Part shown: piece after piece, positions 11,932 to 19,486 of the stretch
Position numbering within the stretch: the first letter of the stretch is position 1
Layout: each line of letters starts with the position of its first letter
Virus record (IMG/VR): IMGVR_UViG_3300037323_000018
Coordinates: 1 to 46,298 of that record
Length of the DNA stretch: 46,298 nt
From: a virus
Direction: 5' to 3' (one strand)
Made by a program: the position numbers and the translations under genes
The notes under the pieces: model-generated
What the model saw: only the letters and a program-made list of their open reading frames with translations
What the model was told of the DNA's origin: nothing
The model's database searches: none

Positions 11932-12852
11932 ATGCTTATATCCCTGCACGGAGTTTTAAACTCTAAAGAGAAAAATCTTTTTCTAAAACTTTGGGGGCAG
12001 GTATTTTCACCCTTTCTATCCACACAAACTATAAGGTCCTCTACGGGTAACGGTCCAGCCAGCAGATATGTTTTTGGGGCCACTTCAGGAGCACTGGCAA
12101 CATCGCTAACCGGATTAACTTGGAACAACCAAACATCAGGATTCGGTACGGACACTATTTTCGCTGCGGCGGCTAGCCCGACGCTCTATGTTATTGGCGG
12201 GTCTGCGGGTAAGATTGCAACTTCTACTGACGGACTTTCTTGGACTCTACGAACAAGTGGTTTTGGGACCAGCCCTATTTTAGGTCTCACATATCACGCA
12301 CCGTCTGGACAATATATTGCCGTAGGTGGGGGTGGGAAACTTTCTACCTCACTAAACGGAATTACGTGGAATATAAGAACAAGCTCATTTGGCTTAACAT
12401 TTATTAATGACGTGCATAGCGACGGAGTTAGAGTAACTGCTGTTGGGGATTCTGGAAAACTTGCTACATCATCTACTGGAACAACGTGGGTTCAAGCCAC
12501 AAGTGGGTTCGGCCTAACTAGAATATCTGCAGTTGCGTCAGCCAATGGAACTCTAGTTGCTGTAGGTTCGGCTGGAAAACTTGCTACATCAACAGATGGA
12601 GTTTCTTGGACCCAGAGAAGCAGCTCTTTCGGTTCTATAGCAATTAATGACGTGTCAGGAAGATCTGGGTCTGAATTTGTTGCTGTCGGGGATAGTGGTC
12701 TTTTAGCTATATCCTCAAACGGAGTGTCTTGGTCGCAGTACCCAAGCTCTTTTCTGTCTTCGGAAAGCATACAAACTATATTTATAAATGAGAGTGTTGC
12801 CGTTGCTGGGGGATCTAATGGAAAAATTGCTCGTAGTCAAAGAGAGGTATAA
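11932..12852 (+). CDS. Beta-propeller repeat protein, candidate receptor-binding protein
   Basis: ATG at 11932, two bases after the preceding stop, is preferred to an upstream in-frame ATG at 11899 inside the previous gene; both give the same body. The 306-residue product holds about six repeats of roughly 42-45 residues with the pattern AVGxxGKLATSxDGxxWxxxxSxFG, as in BNR/Ycf48-like propellers with DGxxW loops. A six- or seven-bladed propeller is expected. Such domains at the end of fibre operons often bind glycans. The first 35 residues (ISLHGVLNSKEKNLFLKLWG) are not repeat sequence. The sialidase catalytic arginines cannot be identified, so a binding role is favoured over an enzymatic one. 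Confidence 0.8.
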   Translation: MLISLHGVLNSKEKNLFLKLWGQVFSPFLSTQTIRSSTGNGPASRYVFGATSGALATSLTGLTWNNQTSGFGTDTIFAAAASPTLYVIGGSAGKIATSTDGLSWTLRTSGFGTSPILGLTYHAPSGQYIAVGGGGKLSTSLNGITWNIRTSSFGLTFINDVHSDGVRVTAVGDSGKLATSSTGTTWVQATSGFGLTRISAVASANGTLVAVGSAGKLATSTDGVSWTQRSSSFGSIAINDVSGRSGSEFVAVGDSGLLAISSNGVSWSQYPSSFLSSESIQTIFINESVAVAGGSNGKIARSQREV

Positions 12853-12855
12853 CAT

Positions 12856-13014
12856 ATGTACACATACAGAGTAGAGGGTGCTCCTCCTATAGCCAGAGTA
12901 TTCTATAACGACCTCCTAGTTGAGGTAGTCGGTCCTTGGGATAGCGACGAATCCGCCAAAACTTGGGCAGAATCTTTTGTCAATAAGTCGAATATAGGAC
13001 TAGAAAAGATATAA
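12856..13014 (+). CDS. Small acidic protein of unknown function (52 aa)
   Basis: ATG at 12856 follows the preceding stop by 3 bases and is preceded by AGAGAGG within the end of that gene. The product is MYTYRVEGAPPIARVFYNDL, continuing with EVVGPWDSDESAKTWAESFV. The pattern of a short beta-hairpin and a helix with paired tryptophans looks like a genuine small folded protein. No function is recognised; the position suggests a fibre accessory or chaperone. Confidence 0.65.
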   Translation: MYTYRVEGAPPIARVFYNDLLVEVVGPWDSDESAKTWAESFVNKSNIGLEKI

Positions 13015-13016
13015 AA

Positions 13017-13045
13017 TTGATAAACTATAGTAAGTTATCTATATC
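13017..13045 (+). promoter_or_regulatory. Predicted promoter upstream of the third fibre gene
   Basis: TTGATA (13017-13022), a 17-base spacer, then TATATC (13040-13045), in the only A/T-rich gap of this operon, 21 bases before the GTG start and just ahead of AAGGAG (13055-13060). It could give the third fibre and the glycosyltransferase their own transcript. Confidence 0.35.
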
Positions 13046-13065
13046 TGTAACTCTTAAGGAGCGTC

Positions 13066-14034
13066 GTGGCTGCAATTGATTTTCCCGACTCACCGGTATT
13101 TGGTGACCAAGTTACGGGCGGCGACAACACATGGTTCTGGAATGGTCTTGTATGGGAGATTGTTAAGCAACCTGGCCCAACCGGTCCAACTGGATCTACG
13201 GGACCCATTGGGCCCGCTGGCGGTCCTACGGGACCAACAGGATCTACCGGACCCGTATCAACAACACTAGGACCTACTGGTCCTACAGGGCCTACAGGAA
13301 CAACTGGTTTAACGGGTGGAAAAAGTTCAGTAACCTATACGTTTTCAAATAGCACAGGTGACACTGACCCGGGGGCGGGAACCTTTAGGTTAGACAATGG
13401 AAACGTTGCCCTAGTTTCGTTTTTATATATAGACAATTTTGACTCCTCTGGGTCAAGTCAGACTGGGTGGTATGCAACTTGGGATGACGCAATAACTACC
13501 GGAGTTGTCAAAGGGTACTTAACTATTTCTGCTATAAACAGCACTAACTTCACAGTTCTTACTGTTGTGGGAAATATTGTAAATGGCAGTGGGTATTTTA
13601 AAATTCCTGTTGCGTATATTTCTGGGTCCCTACCTGTAGATCTACAATCTCACGCAATTGAATTTTCTCGATCCGGTGACCAAGGACCAACCGGACCTAC
13701 CGGCCCCATCGGGTTTACTGGACCTACTGGCCCTACCGGACCTAGAGGTCTGTCTGGCCCAACCGGATCGGCTTCTCAGGTCACAGGCCCTACAGGTTCA
13801 ACGGGTCCACAAGGTATTCCGGGAGGACCTACAGGCCCGACAGGTGGACAAGGGTTTACTGGGCCTACGGGACCAACAGGTGCAACCGGGACGGTAAAGA
13901 CCTCTTCCGGTCTAACACCCCCAACTGTCCCTACCCCAACAGCAGGAGACATCTGGTTCAATACAGGAAAGGGAACTTTCTTCTACTACTACAATGATGG
14001 TGACTCTCTGCAGTGGGTTGAAATCCGCAACTAA
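13066..14034 (+). CDS. Collagen-like tail fibre, third of the cluster
   Basis: The GTG start at 13066 is supported by AAGGAG 5 bases upstream. The 322 residues comprise an N-terminal domain ([19 protein letters not shown], about 1-35), a GPTGPTG block, a globular domain (about 85-205, [17 protein letters not shown]) closely related to the internal domain of the long fibre, another collagen block, and a C-terminal motif [20 protein letters not shown]. The WFWNGLVWE and GDIWFN motifs are common in phage fibres and may be trimerisation or attachment parts. The shared domain and collagen style suggest the fibre genes arose by duplication and shuffling. Confidence 0.85.
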   Translation: MAAIDFPDSPVFGDQVTGGDNTWFWNGLVWEIVKQPGPTGPTGSTGPIGPAGGPTGPTGSTGPVSTTLGPTGPTGPTGTTGLTGGKSSVTYTFSNSTGDTDPGAGTFRLDNGNVALVSFLYIDNFDSSGSSQTGWYATWDDAITTGVVKGYLTISAINSTNFTVLTVVGNIVNGSGYFKIPVAYISGSLPVDLQSHAIEFSRSGDQGPTGPTGPIGFTGPTGPTGPRGLSGPTGSASQVTGPTGSTGPQGIPGGPTGPTGGQGFTGPTGPTGATGTVKTSSGLTPPTVPTPTAGDIWFNTGKGTFFYYYNDGDSLQWVEIRN

Positions 14035-14067
14035 CAAAAAGTAAAACACACGACGTTATGAGGACAT

Positions 14068-15126
14068 ATGAAGATCGCCGTATATACAATTGCAAAGAAC
14101 GAAGAGCAGTTCGTTGAGCGATGGGCAGAGTCTTGTAAGGACGCCGACTACCGAATTATTCTAGACACTGGCTCAACAGATAGAACAGTAGAGATTGCTC
14201 GCTCGCTTGGAGTAGACGTTCAAGTTAAAGTTGTTGATCCTTGGCGATTTGACAACGCTAGAAATGCCGCAATGGAGATTGTTCCAAAAGATGCGGACTA
14301 CTGTGTTGCATTAGATATGGATGAAGTATTTACAGACGGCTGGCGAGAAGAGATGGAAAAAGCCACCACAACTCGTCCAAGATACGAATACACATGGTCT
14401 TGGAATGATGACGGTTCCCCAGGACTTGTCTACGGCGGGGACAAAATACACGCCCGTAATGGGTATGTATGGCGACACCCTGTACATGAGGTACTAAGTT
14501 TTACAGAGTTAGAAACTCAAGAATGGTTAGGGCTAAAAATACATCACCACCCGGACCACACAAAATCTAGAGGGCAGTACTTCCCCCTCCTAGAACTAGC
14601 TGTTTCGGAGGACCCAGAAGATGACAGAAACGCTCACTACCTGGCCAGAGAATATTTCTTCCACGGAATGAATGAAAAGGCAGTAGCCGAATTTAAAAGA
14701 CACTTAGCTCTTCCTAGAGCATTGTGGCGTCCAGAACGATCCGCTTCGATGAGGTACTTAGCTAAATGTGACAACCCATCAGAAAAAGAATCGTGGCTGC
14801 TTCGAGCTGCTGCGGAATCTCCTGATCGAAGAGAGTCGTGGGTAGAACTTTCTCAGTTGTATTATGATAGGTCTGACTGGACTTCTTGCTATAGTGTTAG
14901 TAGTCGCGCACTTAGAATCACAGAAAAGCCGTTGGAGTATATCTGCGATGCAAATGCTTGGGGAGCCGTCCCCCACGACATGGCTGCAATCTCTTCATAT
15001 AGATTAGGCTTGTATGACGTGTCGGTGGTACATGCAACTAACGCTTTAGATATTGAACCAGACAATGCGAGATTGATCAAGAACTTAGAGTTTTGTGTAT
15101 CGGCCTCAATAAGAGATAAGGAGTAG
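14068..15126 (+). CDS. Family-2 glycosyltransferase with TPR-like C-terminus
   Basis: 352 residues. The N-terminal GT-A domain has YTIAKNEEQFVERW, the nucleotide-binding ILDTGSTDRTVEIA (residues 31-44) and the metal-binding DMD at 83-85 (ALDMDEVF), then WRHPVHEVL. The C-terminal 130 residues look like tetratricopeptide helices (AAAESPDRRESWVELSQLYY, SYRLGLYDVSVVHATNALDI), which in such enzymes hold the acceptor protein. It should transfer a sugar from a nucleotide-sugar to a protein or glycan. It directly follows three collagen-like fibre genes, so modification of the Gly-Pro-Thr threonines is an attractive inference. Alternatives are alteration of the host surface or glycosylation of other virion proteins. 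Confidence 0.88.
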   Translation: MKIAVYTIAKNEEQFVERWAESCKDADYRIILDTGSTDRTVEIARSLGVDVQVKVVDPWRFDNARNAAMEIVPKDADYCVALDMDEVFTDGWREEMEKATTTRPRYEYTWSWNDDGSPGLVYGGDKIHARNGYVWRHPVHEVLSFTELETQEWLGLKIHHHPDHTKSRGQYFPLLELAVSEDPEDDRNAHYLAREYFFHGMNEKAVAEFKRHLALPRALWRPERSASMRYLAKCDNPSEKESWLLRAAAESPDRRESWVELSQLYYDRSDWTSCYSVSSRALRITEKPLEYICDANAWGAVPHDMAAISSYRLGLYDVSVVHATNALDIEPDNARLIKNLEFCVSASIRDKE

Positions 15127-15131
15127 AAGTA

Positions 15132-15443
15132 ATGAGTTTAGATGTAACATGGAAGATTAAAAAAATGGAGTGGGACGAGGATACTGGAGGAGTGCTGTCT
15201 ATCTCCTGGGCAGTAGAAGTTTCAGATGGAGAGCAGTCAGTTGATACTCCAGGAACTTCCAGGTTCTCTCCAGAAGCTTATTCCCCTGCTTTTATCCCTC
15301 TGGACTCTCTTACAGAGCAGAAGGCCATTGAGTGGGTAAAGACTGCCGTATATATGCCGGAAAAAGTTGAAGAACGAGCCATAAAAAGATTTAACGAAAG
15401 TACTGGAATAGTTAGTGTTGTTTCCGGGATTCCTTGGTCTTAG
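15132..15443 (+). CDS. Conserved-looking small protein, DUF7936-like
   Basis: A 103-residue protein starting 5 bases after the glycosyltransferase stop, with AAGGAG at 15118-15123. The pattern TWKIKKMEWDEDTGGVLSIS, then SWAVEVSDGE, then FIPLDSLTEQKAIEWVKTAV resembles small proteins of aquatic phages that I recall as DUF7936; this is from memory and not checked. Beta strands followed by a C-terminal helix are expected. Its 3' end overlaps the convergent WhiB gene by 32 bases. Function unknown. Confidence 0.7.
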   Translation: MSLDVTWKIKKMEWDEDTGGVLSISWAVEVSDGEQSVDTPGTSRFSPEAYSPAFIPLDSLTEQKAIEWVKTAVYMPEKVEERAIKRFNESTGIVSVVSGIPWS

Positions 15444-15948
15444 CTAACTTCTCTCTTTTTTCTTTTCTTTCTTTATCTCTTTCTGATTTAACTGCTTTAT
15501 AGTTTTCTACGGCGTTTGCGCTAGTCCTACTTCTCCAAGAAAACCCGCATTCGGTACAGGTAACTACTTTAGCAGTAGTCCATCTGCCACCACCAGGAAC
15601 GTCTTCAACAGATACCTCTAGTTTTTGCGGCCAAGCCGTACAATATGGGCAGTTGGGGTATCGTCTTCTCCGTGTCTCTTCTCCGTTAAAAGACACTGAC
15701 AAGGTTCTTCTAAGCTCTACCTCATCTTTACCGCCCCATACCCCCCAAATTTGTCGGTGTTCTAAGGCCCACTGGAGGCAGTCTTTTCTTACCGGACAAG
15801 AGAAGCACATGTTTTTTGCTTCGTATTTCTCTTCAAAGACTTTAGAAAAAAAGTTGTTCATATACTTTTGATTTTCTGGTTTAGCGCACTCTGCTTTTCT
15901 TTGCCATTGTAAGCTTTTAGCAGGAGTCCACACCCCGTAATAATACAC
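15412..15948 (-). CDS. WhiB-family regulator with C-terminal zinc ribbon
   Basis: 178 residues. WhiB signature: C21, then C48-x2-C51-x5-C57 (CFSCPVRKDC), followed by the GVWGG turn at 69-73 and a basic region. These four cysteines bind a [4Fe-4S] cluster in known WhiB/Wbl proteins, which act with the principal sigma factor. C-terminally, CPYC (100-103) and CTEC (131-134) form a second metal site of zinc-ribbon type, and the tail is highly charged (SERDKERKEKREKLAKTKES). The start is GTG at 15948, needed to include the first cysteine; no good ribosome-binding site is seen. WhiB proteins are almost confined to Actinobacteria and their phages. The protein probably redirects host transcription. 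Confidence 0.85.
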   Translation of the reverse strand: MYYYGVWTPAKSLQWQRKAECAKPENQKYMNNFFSKVFEEKYEAKNMCFSCPVRKDCLQWALEHRQIWGVWGGKDEVELRRTLSVSFNGEETRRRRYPNCPYCTAWPQKLEVSVEDVPGGGRWTTAKVVTCTECGFSWRSRTSANAVENYKAVKSERDKERKEKREKLAKTKESRKQH

Positions 15949-15968
15949 TAAAAAGGAAAGAAAATTTA

Positions 15969-16304
15969 TTATAGATGAACTAGGGTTATCTTCTTAACTT
16001 CTAAAACAAAATCCCCAAACGGAGTCTCTCCATTATTGTTGCACATGACAATACTCTCTTCTCCATCAACTACTCCGCAGTATCCTGTATCAACAAAAGA
16101 TACCGAGTCGCAGGCCTTAAAGCCTTCAGAGAGAGAGTCCACTACCCCGTCTCTCTGTAGGCACGAGGCTAAAGCTCTTTTTACTACATCGTTATCCAGG
16201 TCTACCCACTCATATGTGAAATACGCCAAATCATTCTCAGAGAATAATAAAGGATCTCCGTCCCACTCCTCCCACAACCAATCTCCAGGCCTATCGTTTT
16301 TCAA
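15969..16304 (-). CDS. Acidic protein of unknown function
   Basis: 111 residues, strongly acidic, with aromatic clusters (GDWLWEEWDGDPLLF, AYFTYEWVDLDND). It uses a TTG start at 16304 that overlaps the TGA of the preceding gene, so expression by translational coupling is likely. No family, membrane span or motif is recognised. Small acidic early phage proteins often bind host proteins, but nothing specific can be said here. Confidence 0.6.
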   Translation of the reverse strand: MKNDRPGDWLWEEWDGDPLLFSENDLAYFTYEWVDLDNDVVKRALASCLQRDGVVDSLSEGFKACDSVSFVDTGYCGVVDGEESIVMCNNNGETPFGDFVLEVKKITLVHL

Positions 16305-16609
16305 TAGTCATCTCCATCTAATCCATACTCACTAATTTCAATTTCAAACCCTTGACTAATTTCTGAACTGTCAGAGAATAATACTTTACTTGGATCTTTA
16401 AATTCGTAGATACCCGATACGGTGAGACCGCCACACATACAGCACACTTCAACTTCGCCTGTATTTACTTTGTGAGGCACATCAACCCCCATAAGTTTCA
16501 TTATGACACTGCCCTCATCATTGATACTTTCAGGCTCCCACCGAGAGTGGTCATTTAACCAACAGTCTTCACACATTGGTAGTGGTTTAAGATTCTCGGT
16601 CGTATCCAT
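16301..16609 (-). CDS. Small putative zinc-binding protein
   Basis: 102 residues with two cysteine pairs: MCEDCW (C13, C16) and VCCMCGG (C56, C57, C59), plus H21 nearby, consistent with a treble-clef or zinc-ribbon site. Similar MCxDCW...CCxCG proteins occur among actinophage early genes, from memory. The C-terminus is acidic. The stop overlaps the TTG of the next gene. The 39-base gap upstream (16610-16648) separates it from the second WhiB gene and holds no clear signal. The role may be nucleic-acid or protein binding; not known. Confidence 0.7.
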   Translation of the reverse strand: MDTTENLKPLPMCEDCWLNDHSRWEPESINDEGSVIMKLMGVDVPHKVNTGEVEVCCMCGGLTVSGIYEFKDPSKVLFSDSSEISQGFEIEISEYGLDGDDY

Positions 16610-16648
16610 AAGACTAATTCTACTAGCTAAATAAAGTGAAGAGTTCCA

Positions 16649-16912
16649 TCAGACCAGTAAAGCCTTATTGCGCCGTCTACGTCTGAGAAGGGATCGTTCT
16701 CTGTTGTTGAGGCCACCCCATACCCCAAATCTTTCCTTCTCTAGACCCCACTCGAGGCAGTCTAGTTGGTGGACACACCCGCCACATATCTTTTTTATTT
16801 CCTTCTTTTGTTCTTTTGTAGTCTCTAGTCCGTCGTCTTCTGTATAGAAGCCTGTGGTGTCCTCTCCCCTGCAGTTAGGTGTCTCAAATTCCCAAGGAGG
16901 TTTTATTAACAT
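16649..16912 (-). CDS. Second WhiB-family regulator (short)
   Basis: 87 residues: C14 (NCRGED), then CGGCVHQLDC (C43, C46, C52) and GVWGG (63-67), followed by an arginine-rich tail (RERSLLRRRRRNK). This is the complete four-cysteine WhiB core plus a basic DNA-contacting end. AAGGAGG lies within the preceding coding end, and the ATG shares one base with the stop of the preceding gene. A phage with two WhiB proteins can split roles between early host takeover and late control. This one lacks the C-terminal zinc ribbon of the 15412-15948 protein. Confidence 0.88.
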   Translation of the reverse strand: MLIKPPWEFETPNCRGEDTTGFYTEDDGLETTKEQKKEIKKICGGCVHQLDCLEWGLEKERFGVWGGLNNRERSLLRRRRRNKALLV

Positions 16913-17220
16913 TATTCAGCGGCTCCGACTTCGTAGCCGCAGCCTGCGTACCCTGCGATGTCAATCCATGTGTCAGGTTGATATCCCGTTTTTGCGGCGT
17001 AGCGTGCCATTTTTAGGGCAACCATACACATTGCCACGTCTTCTTCCGTAACTTCAGTGCTTAAAACTACAGACCATATTCTAGCAATTCTTCTAAAATT
17101 TTCTGACGGTGGTCCGTATTGTACATTTCTTTCTGAGTTAATAAGTCGTGCTGCTTCTCTTAGTGCTTCTACCCTTAGAGGAGAGGATTCTTCTACTATA
17201 GGTGCTTCAGATTCGCTCAT
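16912..17220 (-). CDS. DUF6378-like phage protein
   Basis: 102 residues with the conserved pattern ALREAARLINSERNVQYGPP, NFRRIARIWSVVL, EEDVAMCMVALKMARYA and WIDIAGYAGCGYE, which matches the family I know as DUF6378: small, all-helical proteins found in many phages. The ATG overlaps the end of the upstream gene (ATGA). It is encoded between unknown small genes and a WhiB regulator. The helical DxxGY pattern recalls MazG-like nucleotide pyrophosphohydrolases, but the catalytic ExxE motif is not evident, so no enzyme activity is claimed. Confidence 0.75.
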   Translation of the reverse strand: MSESEAPIVEESSPLRVEALREAARLINSERNVQYGPPSENFRRIARIWSVVLSTEVTEEDVAMCMVALKMARYAAKTGYQPDTWIDIAGYAGCGYEVGAAE

Positions 17221-17426
17221 ATATTTTTTATCCTAACGATAACGTCGGCTTTGTAAGTGAACTCTGCTTCAAAATCTGTGTCTTCCTCTACAAAAAATTC
17301 ATACTGCGACTTTGGTTCTTCTTCTCCGTCAGAAAGATTTAAATATAATAAAACAAATTCTCTGGCCTTATCTTCTAGCTCGAGATTTGAATCTCCAGAA
17401 ACAGAAAAGTGTAGAGTTTTTGTCAC
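17217..17426 (-). CDS. Small acidic protein of unknown function
   Basis: 69 residues, GTG start at 17426 sharing a base with the stop of the preceding gene (TAGTG). Alternating strands and acidic stretches (SDGEEEPKSQYEFFVEEDTD) with a basic last strand (KADVIVRIKNI). The tight overlaps on both sides support it as a real gene. No recognised family. Confidence 0.6.
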   Translation of the reverse strand: MTKTLHFSVSGDSNLELEDKAREFVLLYLNLSDGEEEPKSQYEFFVEEDTDFEAEFTYKADVIVRIKNI

Positions 17427-17854
17427 TACTTAACAAGCTTTTCTAACATGTGGGGTGCGTAGTGAGCTCCATCAAGTTCTGGAGTCTTTCCATCAATTGT
17501 TTTAACGATAATGTCTCCGTACCTGACCCCAACAACTTTTCCTACCCGACCGTTATGAATTTTTCCTAGGTTGTCGGAAAATATGTTTGACTTAACTCTA
17601 ACAATATTTGTAACTATAATCTGCCCGGGTCGCGCATCTACCCAAGTTCCTGAAAGATTGTCTATTGTACCTTCTACTAAGGCATGGCCTAGAGCAAGTT
17701 TTGAAAAAATTTCAATAGTGTTTTTTGCCGTCTCTTCTTTGTGGTTCATTGTTTCCCAAACCTCTAGGAGTCGTAGAACAGACGTCCCAACAGTTTGAGT
17801 TACCTTGGCGTCTGTCATTTGATCTCGTACCCAATCCATATTTATTTCGGACAT
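17426..17854 (-). CDS. Unknown protein with a KOW/SH3-like C-terminal half
   Basis: 142 residues: a helical N-terminal half (MDWVRDQMTDAKVTQTVGTS, EETAKNTIEIFSKLALGHAL) and a beta-rich second half (GRVGKVVGVRYGDIIVKTID) with a glycine-valine pattern like KOW or SH3 barrels. It starts 6 bases after the stop of the GT-B-like gene, with AGTAGG upstream. A nucleic-acid or polymerase-binding role would fit the fold guess but is not shown. Confidence 0.65.
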   Translation of the reverse strand: MSEINMDWVRDQMTDAKVTQTVGTSVLRLLEVWETMNHKEETAKNTIEIFSKLALGHALVEGTIDNLSGTWVDARPGQIIVTNIVRVKSNIFSDNLGKIHNGRVGKVVGVRYGDIIVKTIDGKTPELDGAHYAPHMLEKLVK

Positions 17855-17860
17855 AAAGAC

Positions 17861-18877
17861 CTACTCTCTTTCTACAGCGTTGTTAGTTAATTCTACTGAT
17901 TTTTCCCAAGAAAGCACGTTGGATTTATAACTTTCTTTTTGTTTAAATGCTAGCTTTTGTCTATCACTAGCAGACATTTCCTCTATGTAGTGGGGTAGAT
18001 TGTTCCAACTATCACCAAGCACACCGCTAATTTTCCAATCGGGCACAACTGGAACACCATTGTTTAAGCTATACGATAGATATGGGGTCCAGGAAGTGTT
18101 TAAATCTTTTTGTATAGATATCAAGCACCCAGTGGAATTATTGATTCGTAAAACAACTTCTTCATACTTCTCCCAGTAACTTTTTCTTGCAGATATTATT
18201 TCATAGGAGATAACCTTACTTATGTCTCTAGTCCAAGACGTGTCTAAAGAATCTGCAACCCAGTAAGTGTTCTCATTTGACAAAGATTTTACGGGGTAAG
18301 GTAGATTGTCTAAAAGTATGGAGTCATAGTTAACCCCTACTGACTTATCAGAAGAGACATTGTTTATCTGATCCGACAGAGAGTTTTTGTTGCTCCAGGG
18401 AAGTTCTGGGTAAATTGTAGTGGGCCACTTTTCTGTGTATAACATGTTCAGAGACCTCATCAATCTTCTGTTTATATCTGTATCTGTAGCTTTCTTGTAG
18501 TCTTTTCTTTTTGCATAGAACGGTTTCACTAAAGTGTCTGGAGCTTTTATGATTGAGTTAATACTGCTCAAGATCATTTTAGGGTTTGGTGAGTCTACAA
18601 ATAGCGTTAGGTTGTTTAGGCTATGGGCATAATCTATAACAGACAGTGCTCCGTACGCTCTATTAGAGGAGAGACTAGTGGGGGGAGAAATGCCTACAAT
18701 AACAGAATCAAAATCTTCTAAGTATTCTTTTGTGAGAGATACTGATGAGTTGATCCATGTAACGTCATTGCCCGCAAATACCAATGCCTTGTTTAGTAGA
18801 AAGGCAAATGTGTGCCTTTCTTGGTCTTTTGTGTTAGGACTATGTGATGCCGTAGACCCTGTAAGTAGTATTTTCAT
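17861..18877 (-). CDS. GT-B-like protein, putative glycosyltransferase
   Basis: ATG at 18877 is chosen because GGAAGGACAAG lies just upstream; an in-frame start 12 codons earlier would run through the terminator. The 338 residues begin KILLTGSTASHS, a Rossmann-type strand-loop, then FAFLLNKALVFAGNDVTWIN and FDSVIVGISPPTS. The C-terminal half has STGCLISIQKD, then the YLSYSLNNGVPVVPDW segment typical of the donor-binding part of GT-B enzymes, and ends in helices. The layout is like phage-encoded DNA beta-glucosyltransferases, but similarity is only at pattern level. No enzyme making hydroxymethylated bases is seen in the window, so the acceptor (modified DNA, protein or glycan) is unknown. Confidence 0.5.
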   Translation of the reverse strand: MKILLTGSTASHSPNTKDQERHTFAFLLNKALVFAGNDVTWINSSVSLTKEYLEDFDSVIVGISPPTSLSSNRAYGALSVIDYAHSLNNLTLFVDSPNPKMILSSINSIIKAPDTLVKPFYAKRKDYKKATDTDINRRLMRSLNMLYTEKWPTTIYPELPWSNKNSLSDQINNVSSDKSVGVNYDSILLDNLPYPVKSLSNENTYWVADSLDTSWTRDISKVISYEIISARKSYWEKYEEVVLRINNSTGCLISIQKDLNTSWTPYLSYSLNNGVPVVPDWKISGVLGDSWNNLPHYIEEMSASDRQKLAFKQKESYKSNVLSWEKSVELTNNAVERE

Positions 18878-18888
18878 CTTGTCCTTCC

Positions 18889-18927
18889 AAAAATGCAGAC
18901 TGCCACCCAACAAAGGTTGAGTGGCAG
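18889..18927 (-). terminator. Rho-independent terminator after the SSB-like gene
   Basis: On the minus strand CTGCCACTCAAC (18927-18916) pairs with GTTGGGTGGCAG (18911-18900) across a 4-base loop. This is a 12-bp stem with one G-T pair, followed by a run of five T (18893-18889). It lies between the SSB-like gene and the GT-B-like gene and ends only 11 bases before the ATG of the latter. Confidence 0.85.
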
Positions 18928-18941
18928 CCTGAACATAATGA

Positions 18942-19469
18942 TTAAAACGGGGCTGACGGTGCAGTCTCGCTTAGGGTTGGTGCCGGTGCAGGGGCTGGAG
19001 CCGGTGCAGGGGCAGGGGCAGGGGCTGGTGCTGGTGCAGCAGCAGCAGCGGTAGTTGCCTGTTGTTGCGCTGGTAGGTACTTCTTGACCTCGTTACGACG
19101 GTCACCGTTCCAAGTCCGTGTGGCTACTACCCCACGGTACTTACGGTTTAGAAGAACCTGCTCAATCTGAGCGTTTGTTGGGTTTTGCTTAAAGTACTCT
19201 TGGTTTAGACCAAGGGCCGACATCTTCGAAAAGAAAATCCCTAGTGCCGTTGGGTTTCCAGTAGTAATAACAAGGTTGTCCCAAATAAGACGCTTGTTGT
19301 GCGGGCCTCCATCAACCTGAGACTTCAGACTGAACATGGTCTTGCCAGACTGCGACTGTTTTGCAACTGCCTCCAGGACCATAAGATCATAGTCACCGTC
19401 GGGTAGCGGTTCAAAGGAAACGCTGTCGCCTGCTTCTTTGAGGAGATCTCCCCAGTTAGTTGTACTCAT
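18942..19469 (-). CDS. Single-stranded DNA-binding protein, DUF669-like
   Basis: 175 residues. The N-terminal ~130 residues (WGDLLKEAGDSVSFEPLPDG, YDLMVLEAVAKQSQSGK, FSLKSQVDGGPHNKRLIWDN) match the OB-like phage proteins of DUF669 type found beside Sak4-like ATPases. An alanine-proline linker (about 142-164) follows and a short tail ending SETAPSAPF, whose final Pro-Phe resembles the tip bacterial SSBs use to recruit partners, though the usual acidic residues are few. It is the last gene of the recombination block, 17 bases after the Sak4-like gene, and is followed by a strong terminator. It probably coats single strands for polymerase and recombinase. Confidence 0.8.
   Translation of the reverse strand: MSTTNWGDLLKEAGDSVSFEPLPDGDYDLMVLEAVAKQSQSGKTMFSLKSQVDGGPHNKRLIWDNLVITTGNPTALGIFFSKMSALGLNQEYFKQNPTNAQIEQVLLNRKYRGVVATRTWNGDRRNEVKKYLPAQQQATTAAAAAPAPAPAPAPAPAPAPAPAPTLSETAPSAPF
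18979..19050. repeat. GC-rich hexamer-like repeat encoding an Ala-Pro linker
   Basis: A run of GGGGCT/GGTGCA/GGGGCA-type units (plus strand) encodes alternating alanine and proline in the SSB-like protein, then an alanine stretch. It is far more G+C-rich than its surroundings and prone to slippage in multiples of two codons. Confidence 0.85.
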
Positions 19470-19486
19470 CTTTGAGTCCTCTTTCT

